Assembly: GCA_963702175.1 (NCBI GenBank)
Contig: OY969721.1
Span: forward strand, 1,054,001-1,118,000
Length of the DNA stretch: 64,000 nt
Direction of reading: 5' to 3'
Source: VRUE01 sp963702175
Lineage (GTDB): Bacteria; Actinomycetota; Thermoleophilia; Solirubrobacterales; 70-9
The notes under the pieces were generated by a model that ran no database searches, had not been told where the DNA came from, and saw nothing but the letters and a program-made list of their open reading frames with translations. The translations under genes were made by a program, and so were the position numbers. Positions 41,495 to 48,843 of this stretch are shown here, piece after piece (the stretch's first letter is position 1; the number at the start of each line of letters is the position of its first letter).

Positions 41495-42481
41495 TCAGAC
41501 GGCGCGGGCGAGGGAGAGCGCGTAGTCGCCGTCGCGGTCGGTGAACCAGCCGCTCATCTCGAGGCCCACCTGCTCGAAGATCGCCTCCAGCCGCTCACGG
41601 GTGAACTTGGCGGAGATCTCGGTGCGCATTTCCTCGCCCGCGGCGAAGGCGACGTCCAGCCCCAGGCCGTCAACGCGAACGCTCTGCTCGCCACGCGAGC
41701 GCAGGCGAATGTCCATGCGCGCCTCCTTGGCGTCGTAGCGGGCGACGTGATCGAAGGCCCCGAGGTCGAAGTCCGCCCCCAGCTCGCGGTTGAGGACGGT
41801 CAGCACGTTCTTGTTGAACTCGGCGGTGACGCCCTGCGAGTCGTCATAGGCGGCCTCGAGGCGGGCGGCGTCCTTGACCAAGTCGGTGCCGAGCAGGAGC
41901 CGGTCGTCGGGCCCGAGCAAGGTCGCGATCCGGGAGAGGAACTCGCGGCGGGGTCCCGGGTAGAGGTTGCCGATCGTGCCGCCGAGGAAGGCGACCAGCC
42001 TGCCCTCCGCCCCATTCGGCACCCGCTCCAGGTGCTGCTCGAAGTCGCATACGAGGCCGCGGATCGCGAGACCGGGGAACTCCTCCACCAGGGACTCGGC
42101 GGTCTCGTGGGTGATCTCCTCGGAGATGTCGACCGGCGCGTAGGTCTCGAGGCAGCCCGCCTCGCGCATCGCCTCCAGTAGGTGACGCGTCTTCGCCGCC
42201 GAGCCCGAGCCGAGCTCGACCAACATCGTCGGCTCGCCCGCGGCGGCGACGATCTCGGTGGAGCGTTCAGCCAGGATCGCGCGCTCGGCCCGGGTCGGGT
42301 AGTACTCGGGCAGCGCGGTGATCTGCTCGAAGAGCTGCGAGCCGCGCTCGTCGTAGAAGTACTTCGGCGCCAACTCCTTGGGCTCAGCGCTGAGCCCCGC
42401 GTGGATCTCACGCGCCATCTGCTCCGAGCCGTCGGTGGCGAGGTGGACTTCGATCTCGATCTGGGGCTCGGTCGTGGTCAT
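41495..42481 (-). CDS. egtD: L-histidine N-alpha-methyltransferase EgtD
   Basis: EgtD trimethylates histidine to hercynine, the first step of ergothioneine synthesis. The 328 residues match the family: LAPKYFYDERGSQLFEQITALPEYYPTRAERAIL, LVELGSGSAAKTRHLLEAM (SAM motif), FLGGTIGNLYPGPRREFLSRIATLLGPDDRLLLGTDLVKD and the C-terminal RLRSRGEQSVRVDGLGLDVAFAAGEEMRTEISAKFTRE. The start overlaps the egtB stop by 4 nt (ATGA), so it is translated after egtB. egtA, egtC and egtE are not in the window. Confidence 0.95.
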   Translation of the reverse strand: MTTTEPQIEIEVHLATDGSEQMAREIHAGLSAEPKELAPKYFYDERGSQLFEQITALPEYYPTRAERAILAERSTEIVAAAGEPTMLVELGSGSAAKTRHLLEAMREAGCLETYAPVDISEEITHETAESLVEEFPGLAIRGLVCDFEQHLERVPNGAEGRLVAFLGGTIGNLYPGPRREFLSRIATLLGPDDRLLLGTDLVKDAARLEAAYDDSQGVTAEFNKNVLTVLNRELGADFDLGAFDHVARYDAKEARMDIRLRSRGEQSVRVDGLGLDVAFAAGEEMRTEISAKFTRERLEAIFEQVGLEMSGWFTDRDGDYALSLARAV

Positions 42482-43653
42482 GCATCCCTCGCGCAGCGGA
42501 TGCCGCTGAAAATCTGGCGTCGCTGTGGCAAGTCCCAGTTGCGAAAGCTGGGTCGCATCACCTCACTGCTGGTCGCCCAGGCGCCGCCGCGCAGGACCTT
42601 GTACTCGTTGCCGAAGAAGACCTCCGAGTACTCCTTGTACGGAAACGCCTCGAACCCGGGGTAGGCGAGGAAGTCGGAGGAAGTCCACTCCCAAACGTGG
42701 CCGACACCGACGAGGCGATCATGGGCAGCCTCCCACTCCTGCTCGCTCGGCAGGCGCTTGCCGGCCCAGCGCGCAAAGGCGTCCGCCTCGTGCCAGGAGA
42801 CGTGGGTGACCGGCCGGTCGGGATCGACTGGATCGCGACGTCCCATCGCGGTCCACACCCACCCCGCCTCATCGCGCTCCCAGTACAACGGCGGCTCGAC
42901 ACCGGTCTCCTCAATGAAGCGAACGTACTCGCCGTTCGTGACCGGCCACCTGTCGATCTCGAAGGGCGCCAACTCAACCGCATGGCGGGGCCGCTCATTG
43001 TCGTAGGCGAAACCGGTCGACGGCGCACCAATTTCATGCTCGCCACCTGCGATGCGGATTGATCCCGGGGGGTGGGGCATCTCTCGAACGGGCGGATACT
43101 CAAAGCGCCGGGCCAATTGGCCCGGCGCTTGTCCGGACGAGAGATGCCCCGCGCCCCGGGACAACCCGCTCGCGTCGGGCAGCTCGTAGCCGTCGACCAT
43201 CATCAACAGCTGCAACATCGTCTCGTTGTGCTGGTGCTCGTGGGCGATCAGCATCTCGTAGGCAAAACCTTCCCTAAGCAGGGGATCCTCGGCGTCTTCG
43301 CCCAACTCAACCTCGTCGAGCACTTCCAGCGTCCGTGCGCGGACGTCGTCGAGGTAGGCGCGCAGCTCGGCGTCGCGCAGGATCGGCAGCTCGCCGCGCG
43401 TCCTGCGCGGGTTCTCGATCGCGTCGTAGAAGCGGCCCAGCTCTCCCCGCAGCGGCTCTCGTCCGCCGATCGCCTGGACCAGCCAGAGCTCCTCGAAGTT
43501 GGCGATGTGGCCGAGATCCCAGGCGAGCGGGCTGAGGATCGGCGAGTAGACCCGGTTGAGCTGCTCGTCGTCGAGCGGCTCGATCAGCTCCAGGGTGCAC
43601 CGGCGCGCCTCGGCGAGACGTTCCGCGATCGCTTCCTTGGAGCTTGCCGTCAC
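42478..43653 (-). CDS. egtB: hercynine sulfoxide synthase EgtB (carries a palindromic in-frame insertion)
   Basis: EgtB is a non-haem iron enzyme that joins hercynine to a thiol donor. The N-terminal DinB_2 domain holds the iron ligands: a His in LAWDLGHIANFEELWL and the HxH/HxxE cluster in MLIAHEHQHNETMLQLLM. The C-terminal FGE-sulfatase domain shows HAVELAPFEIDRWPVTNGEYVRF, VTHVSWHEADAFARWAGKRLPSEQEWEAA and SFRNWDLPQRRQIFSGIRCARD. The GTG at 43653 gives 391 residues and avoids overlap with the next gene; an upstream ATG at 43773 is unlikely. A 99-bp nested palindrome (43063-43161) encodes the linker between the two domains. Absence of egtA/egtC in the window suggests but does not prove cysteine as thiol donor. 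Confidence 0.9.
   Translation of the reverse strand: MTASSKEAIAERLAEARRCTLELIEPLDDEQLNRVYSPILSPLAWDLGHIANFEELWLVQAIGGREPLRGELGRFYDAIENPRRTRGELPILRDAELRAYLDDVRARTLEVLDEVELGEDAEDPLLREGFAYEMLIAHEHQHNETMLQLLMMVDGYELPDASGLSRGAGHLSSGQAPGQLARRFEYPPVREMPHPPGSIRIAGGEHEIGAPSTGFAYDNERPRHAVELAPFEIDRWPVTNGEYVRFIEETGVEPPLYWERDEAGWVWTAMGRRDPVDPDRPVTHVSWHEADAFARWAGKRLPSEQEWEAAHDRLVGVGHVWEWTSSDFLAYPGFEAFPYKEYSEVFFGNEYKVLRGGAWATSSEVMRPSFRNWDLPQRRQIFSGIRCARDA
43063..43161. repeat. 99-bp nested palindromic element inside egtB
   Basis: Three nested inverted repeats: TCCCGGGG/CCCCGGGA (43063-43070 and 43154-43161), GGGGCATCTCTCG/CGAGAGATGCCCC (43074-43086 and 43138-43150), and AAGCGCCGGGCC-AATT-GGCCCGGCGCTT (43103-43130, a perfect 12-bp stem). 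The span is 33 codons and stays in frame. It encodes the interdomain linker between residues of about 165 and 197 of EgtB. It resembles a mobile palindromic unit tolerated inside a protein, in the manner of rickettsial palindromic elements. Confidence 0.7.
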
Positions 43654-43724
43654 CTCGGTGGCGATCGGAGAAGGGTAGCGAGGTCGGCTCGTCAGGTGTG
43701 AATCATCGGCATCCCTCGTGGCTA

Positions 43725-44654
43725 TCAGTCGGTGCCAGTCGCCTCCGGGTCGCGCCAGACGGTCTTGCGCCACGGCGGGCTGACGACGAAGCGGGCCGTG
43801 CTGGTGGCCGCGATCTGCTCGAGCGGGACCAGGTGGACGCGGTTGCCGGGCGTGAGCCGTTCGATGCGGGGGAAGCCGTTGGCGTTGCCGGCGTGGCTGC
43901 CGCCGGAGACGAGCAGCATCCCGGTCGCCCGGCCCCAGCCGCCTGCAGAGCGAGCGCCAACGGCCTCGGCGAGGTCGCTCAGCGGCCCTATCCCCGCGTC
44001 GGAGCCCCAGTTGGCGATCCCCTGCGCGTGGTTATAGCCGTGATGAGAGGAGGCCCGCTGGGCAATCTCGCCATCAGGGCCGATCCTGATCTGCACGCTC
44101 TCCCAGTCGTCCCGGTGGTACCCGGCCTCGCCGGCGACAGGCACGCCGCGCAACGTGGCGCTATCGACGTAGTAGAGCCAATACTGGACGTAGAGGCCGC
44201 CCGCCCGTGGGCCCGAGCAGTTGGCGCCTTCCGCTTCGGAAGTCTCGGCGGCGTCGGCGCGACAGTCGACGACGTGGACGAAGGCGGTAACCGGAAGGTC
44301 GGCATCACTGCGGGTGATGATGCCGCGTTCCGGTCCGTCGGCGCAAGCGCTGCGACGGCAGCGGCGAAAGTCGATCGGCAGAGCACGCGATTGACGCTCA
44401 TAGACCAGCGAAGGCATGTGCTCGCTGACCAGCTCGCCGACCTCGGTCCCGTAGGCGGCGATCAGCCGCGGTTCGTCACCGCAGGAGTCAGCGAGCGCCG
44501 CTGCGCAGAGGATTCGCGAGGCGACCGCCTGCACCAGCACCGTCCCGGGAACACGGACTCCCGCCGCGACCAGCGCCACGAGCAGCAAAGCGACGACCGC
44601 GAGCAGCGCCACCCACTCGACCGTCCCCTGCCCCCGCTCGGACTTCTGCTGCAT
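43725..44654 (-). CDS. secreted or membrane-anchored protein: TadE/Flp-like start fused to a Vps62-like domain
   Basis: 309 residues. The N-terminus KSERGQGTVEWVALLAVVALLLVALVAAG has the G-x-x-VEW motif and hydrophobic helix of TadE/Flp-type pseudopilins. The rest (beginning ASRILCAAALADSCGDEPRLIAAYGTEVGELVSEHMPSLVYER) contains GGLYVQYWLYYVDSATLRG followed by GEAGYHRDDWESVQIRI. This Tyr-His-x-Asp-Asp-Trp-Glu block is characteristic of the Vps62/DUF946-like fold. Several Cys pairs suit an exported protein. It is downstream of pntB, separated by a large inverted repeat. Function is unknown. Confidence 0.6.
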   Translation of the reverse strand: MQQKSERGQGTVEWVALLAVVALLLVALVAAGVRVPGTVLVQAVASRILCAAALADSCGDEPRLIAAYGTEVGELVSEHMPSLVYERQSRALPIDFRRCRRSACADGPERGIITRSDADLPVTAFVHVVDCRADAAETSEAEGANCSGPRAGGLYVQYWLYYVDSATLRGVPVAGEAGYHRDDWESVQIRIGPDGEIAQRASSHHGYNHAQGIANWGSDAGIGPLSDLAEAVGARSAGGWGRATGMLLVSGGSHAGNANGFPRIERLTPGNRVHLVPLEQIAATSTARFVVSPPWRKTVWRDPEATGTD

Positions 44655-44708
44655 ACGCGGTTAAGGGCATGGCGGCGATCTTTCTCCGCTGACGGGCGTC
44701 GTGTCTTT

Positions 44709-44818
44709 GGACTATCCCGGTAGGGGTGAAACGTCTTGTACTTTTTCGGCCAACCGGACCTCGGACGGCAGCAGCCGTTCTCCGAAAAAGTTAAGTGAAA
44801 CCCCTGCCGGGATAGTCC
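44709..44818. repeat. 110-bp nested inverted repeat after the pnt operon
   Basis: Outer arms GGACTATCCCGGTAGGGGT (44709-44727) and ACCCCTGCCGGGATAGTCC (44800-44818), 18 of 19 complementary. Inner arms ACTTTTTCGG (44740-44749) and CCGAAAAAGT (44782-44791). Core hairpin ACGGC-AGCA-GCCGT (44765-44778). No target-site duplication was visible. It could be a miniature inverted-repeat element or a structured RNA that terminates the pnt operon and leads the downstream gene. Confidence 0.65.
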
Positions 44819-44836
44819 CTACCAGGGACGGCCCCC

Positions 44837-46255
44837 TCAGAGGTTTTGAATCTCTGACGCGATGTCCGCCGCGGCCTGTTTGGCGTCGGCGAAGAGCATC
44901 GAGGTGTTCGCTTCGTAGAAGAGGTCGTTGTCGATGCCGGCGAAGCCGGGGCTGAGCGAGCGCTTGATCACGATCACCTGCTGCGCCTCGCTGACCTCGA
45001 TGATCGGCATCCCCGCGATCGGGCTGTCGGGATCGTTCTTCGCCGCCGGGTTGGTCACGTCGTTGGCGCCGACCACGACCGCCACGTCGGTGCGCGGCAT
45101 CTCGGGGTTGATCTCCTCCATCTCCTTGAGCTGCTCGTAGGGAACGTCGGCCTCGGCGAGGAGGACGTTCATGTGCCCCGGCATCCGCCCCGCGACCGGG
45201 TGGATCGCGTAGTTGACGGTGACGCCGCGCTTCTCCAGCTCGTCGCCGACCTCCTTGATCGCGTGCTGGGCCTGGGCGACCGCGAGCCCGTAGCCCGGGA
45301 CGACCACGACCGAGTCGGCGTAGGCGAGCTTGATCGCCGCGTCCTGGGCGCCGATCGAGGTGTGGGGGCGCTCCTCCCCCGACCCGCCTCCCCCTCCGCT
45401 GGGCGCGCCGCCGAAGCCGGCGAAGAGGACGTTGCCGACAGAGCGGTTCATCGCGGTCGCCATCTCCATCGTCAGGATCGTTCCCGAGGAGCCGACCAGG
45501 GTGCCGGCGACGATCAGCGCCACGTTGTCGAGGGCGAAGCCCGCGGCGGCGGCGGAGAGGCCGGTGAAGGCGTTGAGCAGCGAGATTACGACCGGCATGT
45601 CGGCGCCGCCGATCGGCAGCACGACGAGGTTGCCGAGCACGGCCGCGGCGAGGAGGATGGCGATGAAGATCGCCTGCGAGGGATCGTCGTTGTTGACCGC
45701 GATGTTGACGCAGGCGACGACGATCCCGATCAGCAGCAGGGCGTTGATCACCTGCTGGCCGGGGACCGCCAGCGGCTTGGTCGGGATCAGGTCCTGGAGC
45801 TTGGCGAAGGCGATGTTCGAGCCCCAGAAGGAGACCGAGCCGACAACCGCGGCGAAGAGGACCGGGATCAGCTCGTCGAGCGGGATCTCGTGACCGAGCG
45901 AGATCCCGTGGCGGATCTCCGACCAGGCGATCAGCGCGACGGCGCCGCCGCCGACGCCGTTGTAGAGGGCGACCATCTGCGGCATCTCGGTCATCTGGAC
46001 GCGGACCGAGGCGATCACGCCGACCGCGGTGCCGACCCCGAGGCCGGCGACGAGCAGGCCCCAGTTGCCGATCCCGTCAAGCAGCAGGGTGGTCGCGACG
46101 GCGATCGCCATGCCCCCGGCGGCGATCAGGTTGCCCTGCTTGGCCGTGGTCGGGTGGGTGCCACGGCGGACGCCGATGATGAAGAGCGAGAAGGCGACGA
46201 TGTAGAGCGCGGTGGCGCCGTCGCCGCCGGGCTCGAGCACGGCGAAGAGATTCAC
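44837..46255 (-). CDS. pntB: NAD(P) transhydrogenase subunit beta
   Basis: PntB carries most of the proton channel and the NADP(H) domain. 472 residues with nine or so membrane helices: HPTTAKQGNLIAAGGMAIAVATTLLL, GGGAVALIAWSEI and GLVGIR-like channel segments. The C-terminal dIII Rossmann-like domain has SVVVVPGYGLAVAQAQHAIKE, YAIHPVAGRMPGHMNVLLAEADVPY, VVVGANDVTNPAAKNDPDSPIAGMPII and IVIKRSLSPGFAGIDNDLFY, the standard NADP-binding sequence. The start overlaps pntAB by 4 nt. Confidence 0.94.
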   Translation of the reverse strand: MNLFAVLEPGGDGATALYIVAFSLFIIGVRRGTHPTTAKQGNLIAAGGMAIAVATTLLLDGIGNWGLLVAGLGVGTAVGVIASVRVQMTEMPQMVALYNGVGGGAVALIAWSEIRHGISLGHEIPLDELIPVLFAAVVGSVSFWGSNIAFAKLQDLIPTKPLAVPGQQVINALLLIGIVVACVNIAVNNDDPSQAIFIAILLAAAVLGNLVVLPIGGADMPVVISLLNAFTGLSAAAAGFALDNVALIVAGTLVGSSGTILTMEMATAMNRSVGNVLFAGFGGAPSGGGGGSGEERPHTSIGAQDAAIKLAYADSVVVVPGYGLAVAQAQHAIKEVGDELEKRGVTVNYAIHPVAGRMPGHMNVLLAEADVPYEQLKEMEEINPEMPRTDVAVVVGANDVTNPAAKNDPDSPIAGMPIIEVSEAQQVIVIKRSLSPGFAGIDNDLFYEANTSMLFADAKQAAADIASEIQNL

Positions 46256-46599
46256 GAGCCGTCTCCGTCAGAGCCGCCCGCCCCCGGACGCGAAGCGGAG
46301 GAGGCGGGCTTGGTCTGGGGCTTCGGCTTTTTGGAGAACATGCCGAGCATGCGGTCGGTGACCATGAAGCCACCGACGATGTTGATCGCGCCAAAGGCGA
46401 TCGCGATCGTGCCGATCACGTACTCGAGCGAGTCATCGGCATAGCCGACGACGATCAGCCCGCCCAGCATCACGATGCCGTGGATCGCGTTGGTCTGGGA
46501 CATCAGCGGCGTGTGCAGCGTCGTCGGCACCTTCGAGATCACCTCGAAGCCGACGAAGGCGGCGAGGACGAAGATCGTGATCTCGGTCATCAAGCTCAT
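46252..46599 (-). CDS. pntAB: NAD(P) transhydrogenase subunit alpha-2 (membrane part)
   Basis: 115 residues: TEITIFVLAAFVGFEVISKVPTTLHTPLMSQTNAIHGIVMLGGLIVVGYADDSL is the conserved membrane segment of the alpha-2 subunit. FGAINIVGGFMVTDRMLGMF completes it, followed by a Lys/Pro/Gly-rich tail. The ATG at 46599 lies 2 nt after the pntAA stop. The reading frame happens to continue from the first part of pntAA, which produces a spurious long open frame. Together with pntAA and pntB it forms the three-subunit (Rhodospirillum-type) enzyme. Confidence 0.9.
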   Translation of the reverse strand: MSLMTEITIFVLAAFVGFEVISKVPTTLHTPLMSQTNAIHGIVMLGGLIVVGYADDSLEYVIGTIAIAFGAINIVGGFMVTDRMLGMFSKKPKPQTKPASSASRPGAGGSDGDGS

Positions 46600-46601
46600 C
46601 T

Positions 46602-47721
46602 CTATTTCGCCGCCCTCTCGTTCTTGATCTCGCCGCCGTGGGTGATGCAGGCGGCGGCGACGATGTCGTCCTCGAAGTCGACTTTCAGCCCGCCCTCCTC
46701 GTCGATCAGCAGCCCCAGCAGGTTCTCCAGGTTCTTGGCGTAGAGCTGCGAGGCGGGCACCGGCATTTCGCTGGCCAGGTTGCGCGGGCCGACCACCTTG
46801 ACGCCGTTCTCGACCGTGGTCTGCCCCGCCTCGGTCAGCTCGCAGTTGCCGCCGGTCTCGGCGGCGAGGTCGACGATCACCGAGCCGGGCTGCATGCCGC
46901 GGACCGCGTCGGCGGTGATCAGCAGCGGCGCCGGGCGGCCGGGGATCGCCGCCGTAGTGATGATCACGTCTCTGCTTGGCGGCGTTCTCGCCAAGCGCCT
47001 CGCGCACCTGGGCGTTCTCCTCGTCGGTGAGCGGGCGGGCGTACCCCCCCTCGGCCTCGGCGTCGGGGATGAAGTCGAGTTCTAGCGGCCGGCCGCCGAG
47101 CGAGGCGATCTGCTCCCAAGCGGCGCGGCGGATGTCGAAGCCGGTGACGATCGCGCCGAGGCGCTTCGCCGTGGCGACCGCCTGCAGACCGGCGACGCCG
47201 GCGCCGAGAACCAGAACCTTGGCCGGTGGCACGGTGCCGGCGGCGGTGGTCATCATGCCGAAGAAGCGGCCCGACTCGCGGGCGGCGAGCAGCGTCGCCG
47301 CGTAGCCCGCCGCGGCGGCCTGGGAGGAGAGCGCATCCATCGCCTGGGCGCGGGTGGTGCGCGGGATCGCCTCCATCGCGAAGCTGGTGACACCCGCCTG
47401 CGCCAGTGCCTTGTTGGTCTCGGCGGCGGTCCAGGGCGAGAGGTGCCCGATCAGGACCTGGTTGGAGCTAAGGCGACCGATCTCGGCGGCGGAAGGGGCG
47501 GCGACGCGAAGGACAACGTCGGCGCCCCACGTAACCTCGCCCTCGACGAGGTCGGCGCCCGCCTCCTCATACTGGGAGTCGGGATGGCCGGCGGCCTCGC
47601 CGGCGCCGCGCTCGACCGCGACCGCGACCTTCTCGTTGGCGGCGAGGGACTTGACCACGTCGGGGACGAGCGCGACACGGCGCTCTCCCACGGCTGTCTC
47701 TTTCGGCACTCCGATCTTCAT
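46602..47721 (-). pseudogene. pntAA: NAD(P) transhydrogenase subunit alpha-1, interrupted by a frameshift
   Basis: The alpha-1 subunit binds NAD(H). Residues 1-248 are in one frame (KIGVPKETAVGERRVALVPDVV, VLVLGAGVAGLQAVATAKRLGAIVTGFDIR, LGGRPLELDFIPDAEAEGGYARPLTDEENAQVREALGENAAKQ). The expected continuation, DVIITTAAIPGRPAPLLITADAVRGMQPGSVIVDLAAETGGN to the stop at 46602, is in another frame. One extra base near 46971 (in GTCTCTG) explains it; removing it gives AAKQDVIITTAAIP, as in homologues. It may be a sequencing error, a recent mutation or a programmed +1 shift. Otherwise the length is complete (about 373 codons) and all conserved residues are kept. Confidence 0.75.
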
Positions 47722-47753
47722 CGTGATGCGGCGGGGGAGCCTATGACAAGCGA

Positions 47754-48815
47754 CTAGGCCGGTGTCTGGACGCCCGCGATGCTGGCCAGGCGCTCGAGCG
47801 TGTGCAGTTGCTGTTGGCGGTCGACGTGCACCGGGGAGACGATCAACCGGTCGATGCCGGCGCCGCGGAAGCGCTCGACCCGCTCGGCCACTTCCTCCTC
47901 GCTGCCGACCAGCGAGGTCGCCTCGACGATCTCGTCCGGCATCGCCTCGTAGGCACCGCCGCGGTCGCCCTCCTGGAAGCGGCGCTGGACCTCGTCGGCG
48001 ACCTCGCCGAAACCGAAGCGATGGGCGAGGTCGACGTAGAAGTTGGTCTTACGGCTGCCCATGCCGCCGAAGTAGAGGACGAGCCCCGCCTTGACGATGC
48101 TCTTTGCCGCCTCCAGGTCGCCGTCGATCGCGACCTGCAGCGACGGCGAGACCTCGAGGTCGGAGCGCTGCCGGCCGCCCTTGGCGAAGCCGGCCTCCAG
48201 GTGCTCGCCCCAGGTCTGCTCGAAGGCGTCGACGCTGAAAAAGATCGGAATCCAGCCATCGCAGATCTCCGCCGCCATCTCGACCGACTTGCGGCCGATC
48301 GCCCCGACGAAGACGGGGATCTGGTTCCGCTCGGGGTGGAAGTTGAGCTTCAGCGCCTTGCCCTCCCCGCCGGACAGGGGCAGTTGGTAGTGCTCGCCCT
48401 GGTGGTCGACCGGACCTTCGCGGGCGACGATCTCGCGTACTACTTCGATGTACTCGCGAGTGCGGCCCCAGGGCTTCGCGTAGGGAACCCCGTACCAGCC
48501 TTCGGAGACCTGCGGGCCGGAGGGACCGAAGCCGAAGAGGAAGCGGCCGCCGCTGAGCTTGTCGATCGTCGCCCCCGCCATCGCCGCTGCGGCGGGCGGG
48601 CGGGCGGGCACCTGCATGATCGCCGCGCCAAGCTTGATCGTCTCGGTCTGCGGCGCCAGCCAGGCGAGCACGCTGACCACGTCGGAGCCGTAGGACTCGG
48701 CCGCCCAAACCGACTCGAAGCCGAGCCGCTCGGCGGCCTTGACCACCTCGACCGCGTCCTCACCCGCAGGGCCGATGCCCCAGTAGCCGAGGTTGATTCC
48801 GAGCTTCAAAGCCAT
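47754..48815 (-). CDS. LLM-class F420-dependent oxidoreductase
   Basis: 353 residues. KLGINLGYWGIGPAGEDAVEVVKAAERLGFESVWAAESYGSDVVSVLAWLA is the N-terminal strand-helix with the F420-branch motif. KLSGGRFLFGFGPSGPQVSEGWYGVPYAKPWGRTREYIEVVREIVAREG gives the usual Arg/Gly ligand sites, and KLNFHPERNQIPVFVGAIGRKSVEMAAEICDGWIP follows. In actinobacteria this group is usually annotated as F420-dependent. It is divergent from the P-type ATPase with a palindrome between. The substrate is unknown. Confidence 0.85.
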   Translation of the reverse strand: MALKLGINLGYWGIGPAGEDAVEVVKAAERLGFESVWAAESYGSDVVSVLAWLAPQTETIKLGAAIMQVPARPPAAAAMAGATIDKLSGGRFLFGFGPSGPQVSEGWYGVPYAKPWGRTREYIEVVREIVAREGPVDHQGEHYQLPLSGGEGKALKLNFHPERNQIPVFVGAIGRKSVEMAAEICDGWIPIFFSVDAFEQTWGEHLEAGFAKGGRQRSDLEVSPSLQVAIDGDLEAAKSIVKAGLVLYFGGMGSRKTNFYVDLAHRFGFGEVADEVQRRFQEGDRGGAYEAMPDEIVEATSLVGSEEEVAERVERFRGAGIDRLIVSPVHVDRQQQLHTLERLASIAGVQTPA

Positions 48816-48825
48816 CCGGACCGCA

Positions 48826-48840
48826 CCCTATTGAATAGGG
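48826..48840. promoter_or_regulatory. palindrome between divergent LLM oxidoreductase and P-type ATPase
   Basis: CCCTATT-G-AATAGGG, a perfect 7-bp inverted repeat in the 28-nt gap between the start codons (48815 and 48844). The central TATTGAATA is AT-rich and could overlap a -10 element. It is a candidate shared operator. Confidence 0.4.
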
Positions 48841-48843
48841 GCA

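Noticed and set aside
46252..47721. One long minus frame joining pntAA start with pntAB
   Set aside because: The middle third is Arg/Gly-rich nonsense. The conserved alpha-1 sequence continues in another frame, so this is a frameshift artefact, not a fusion protein.
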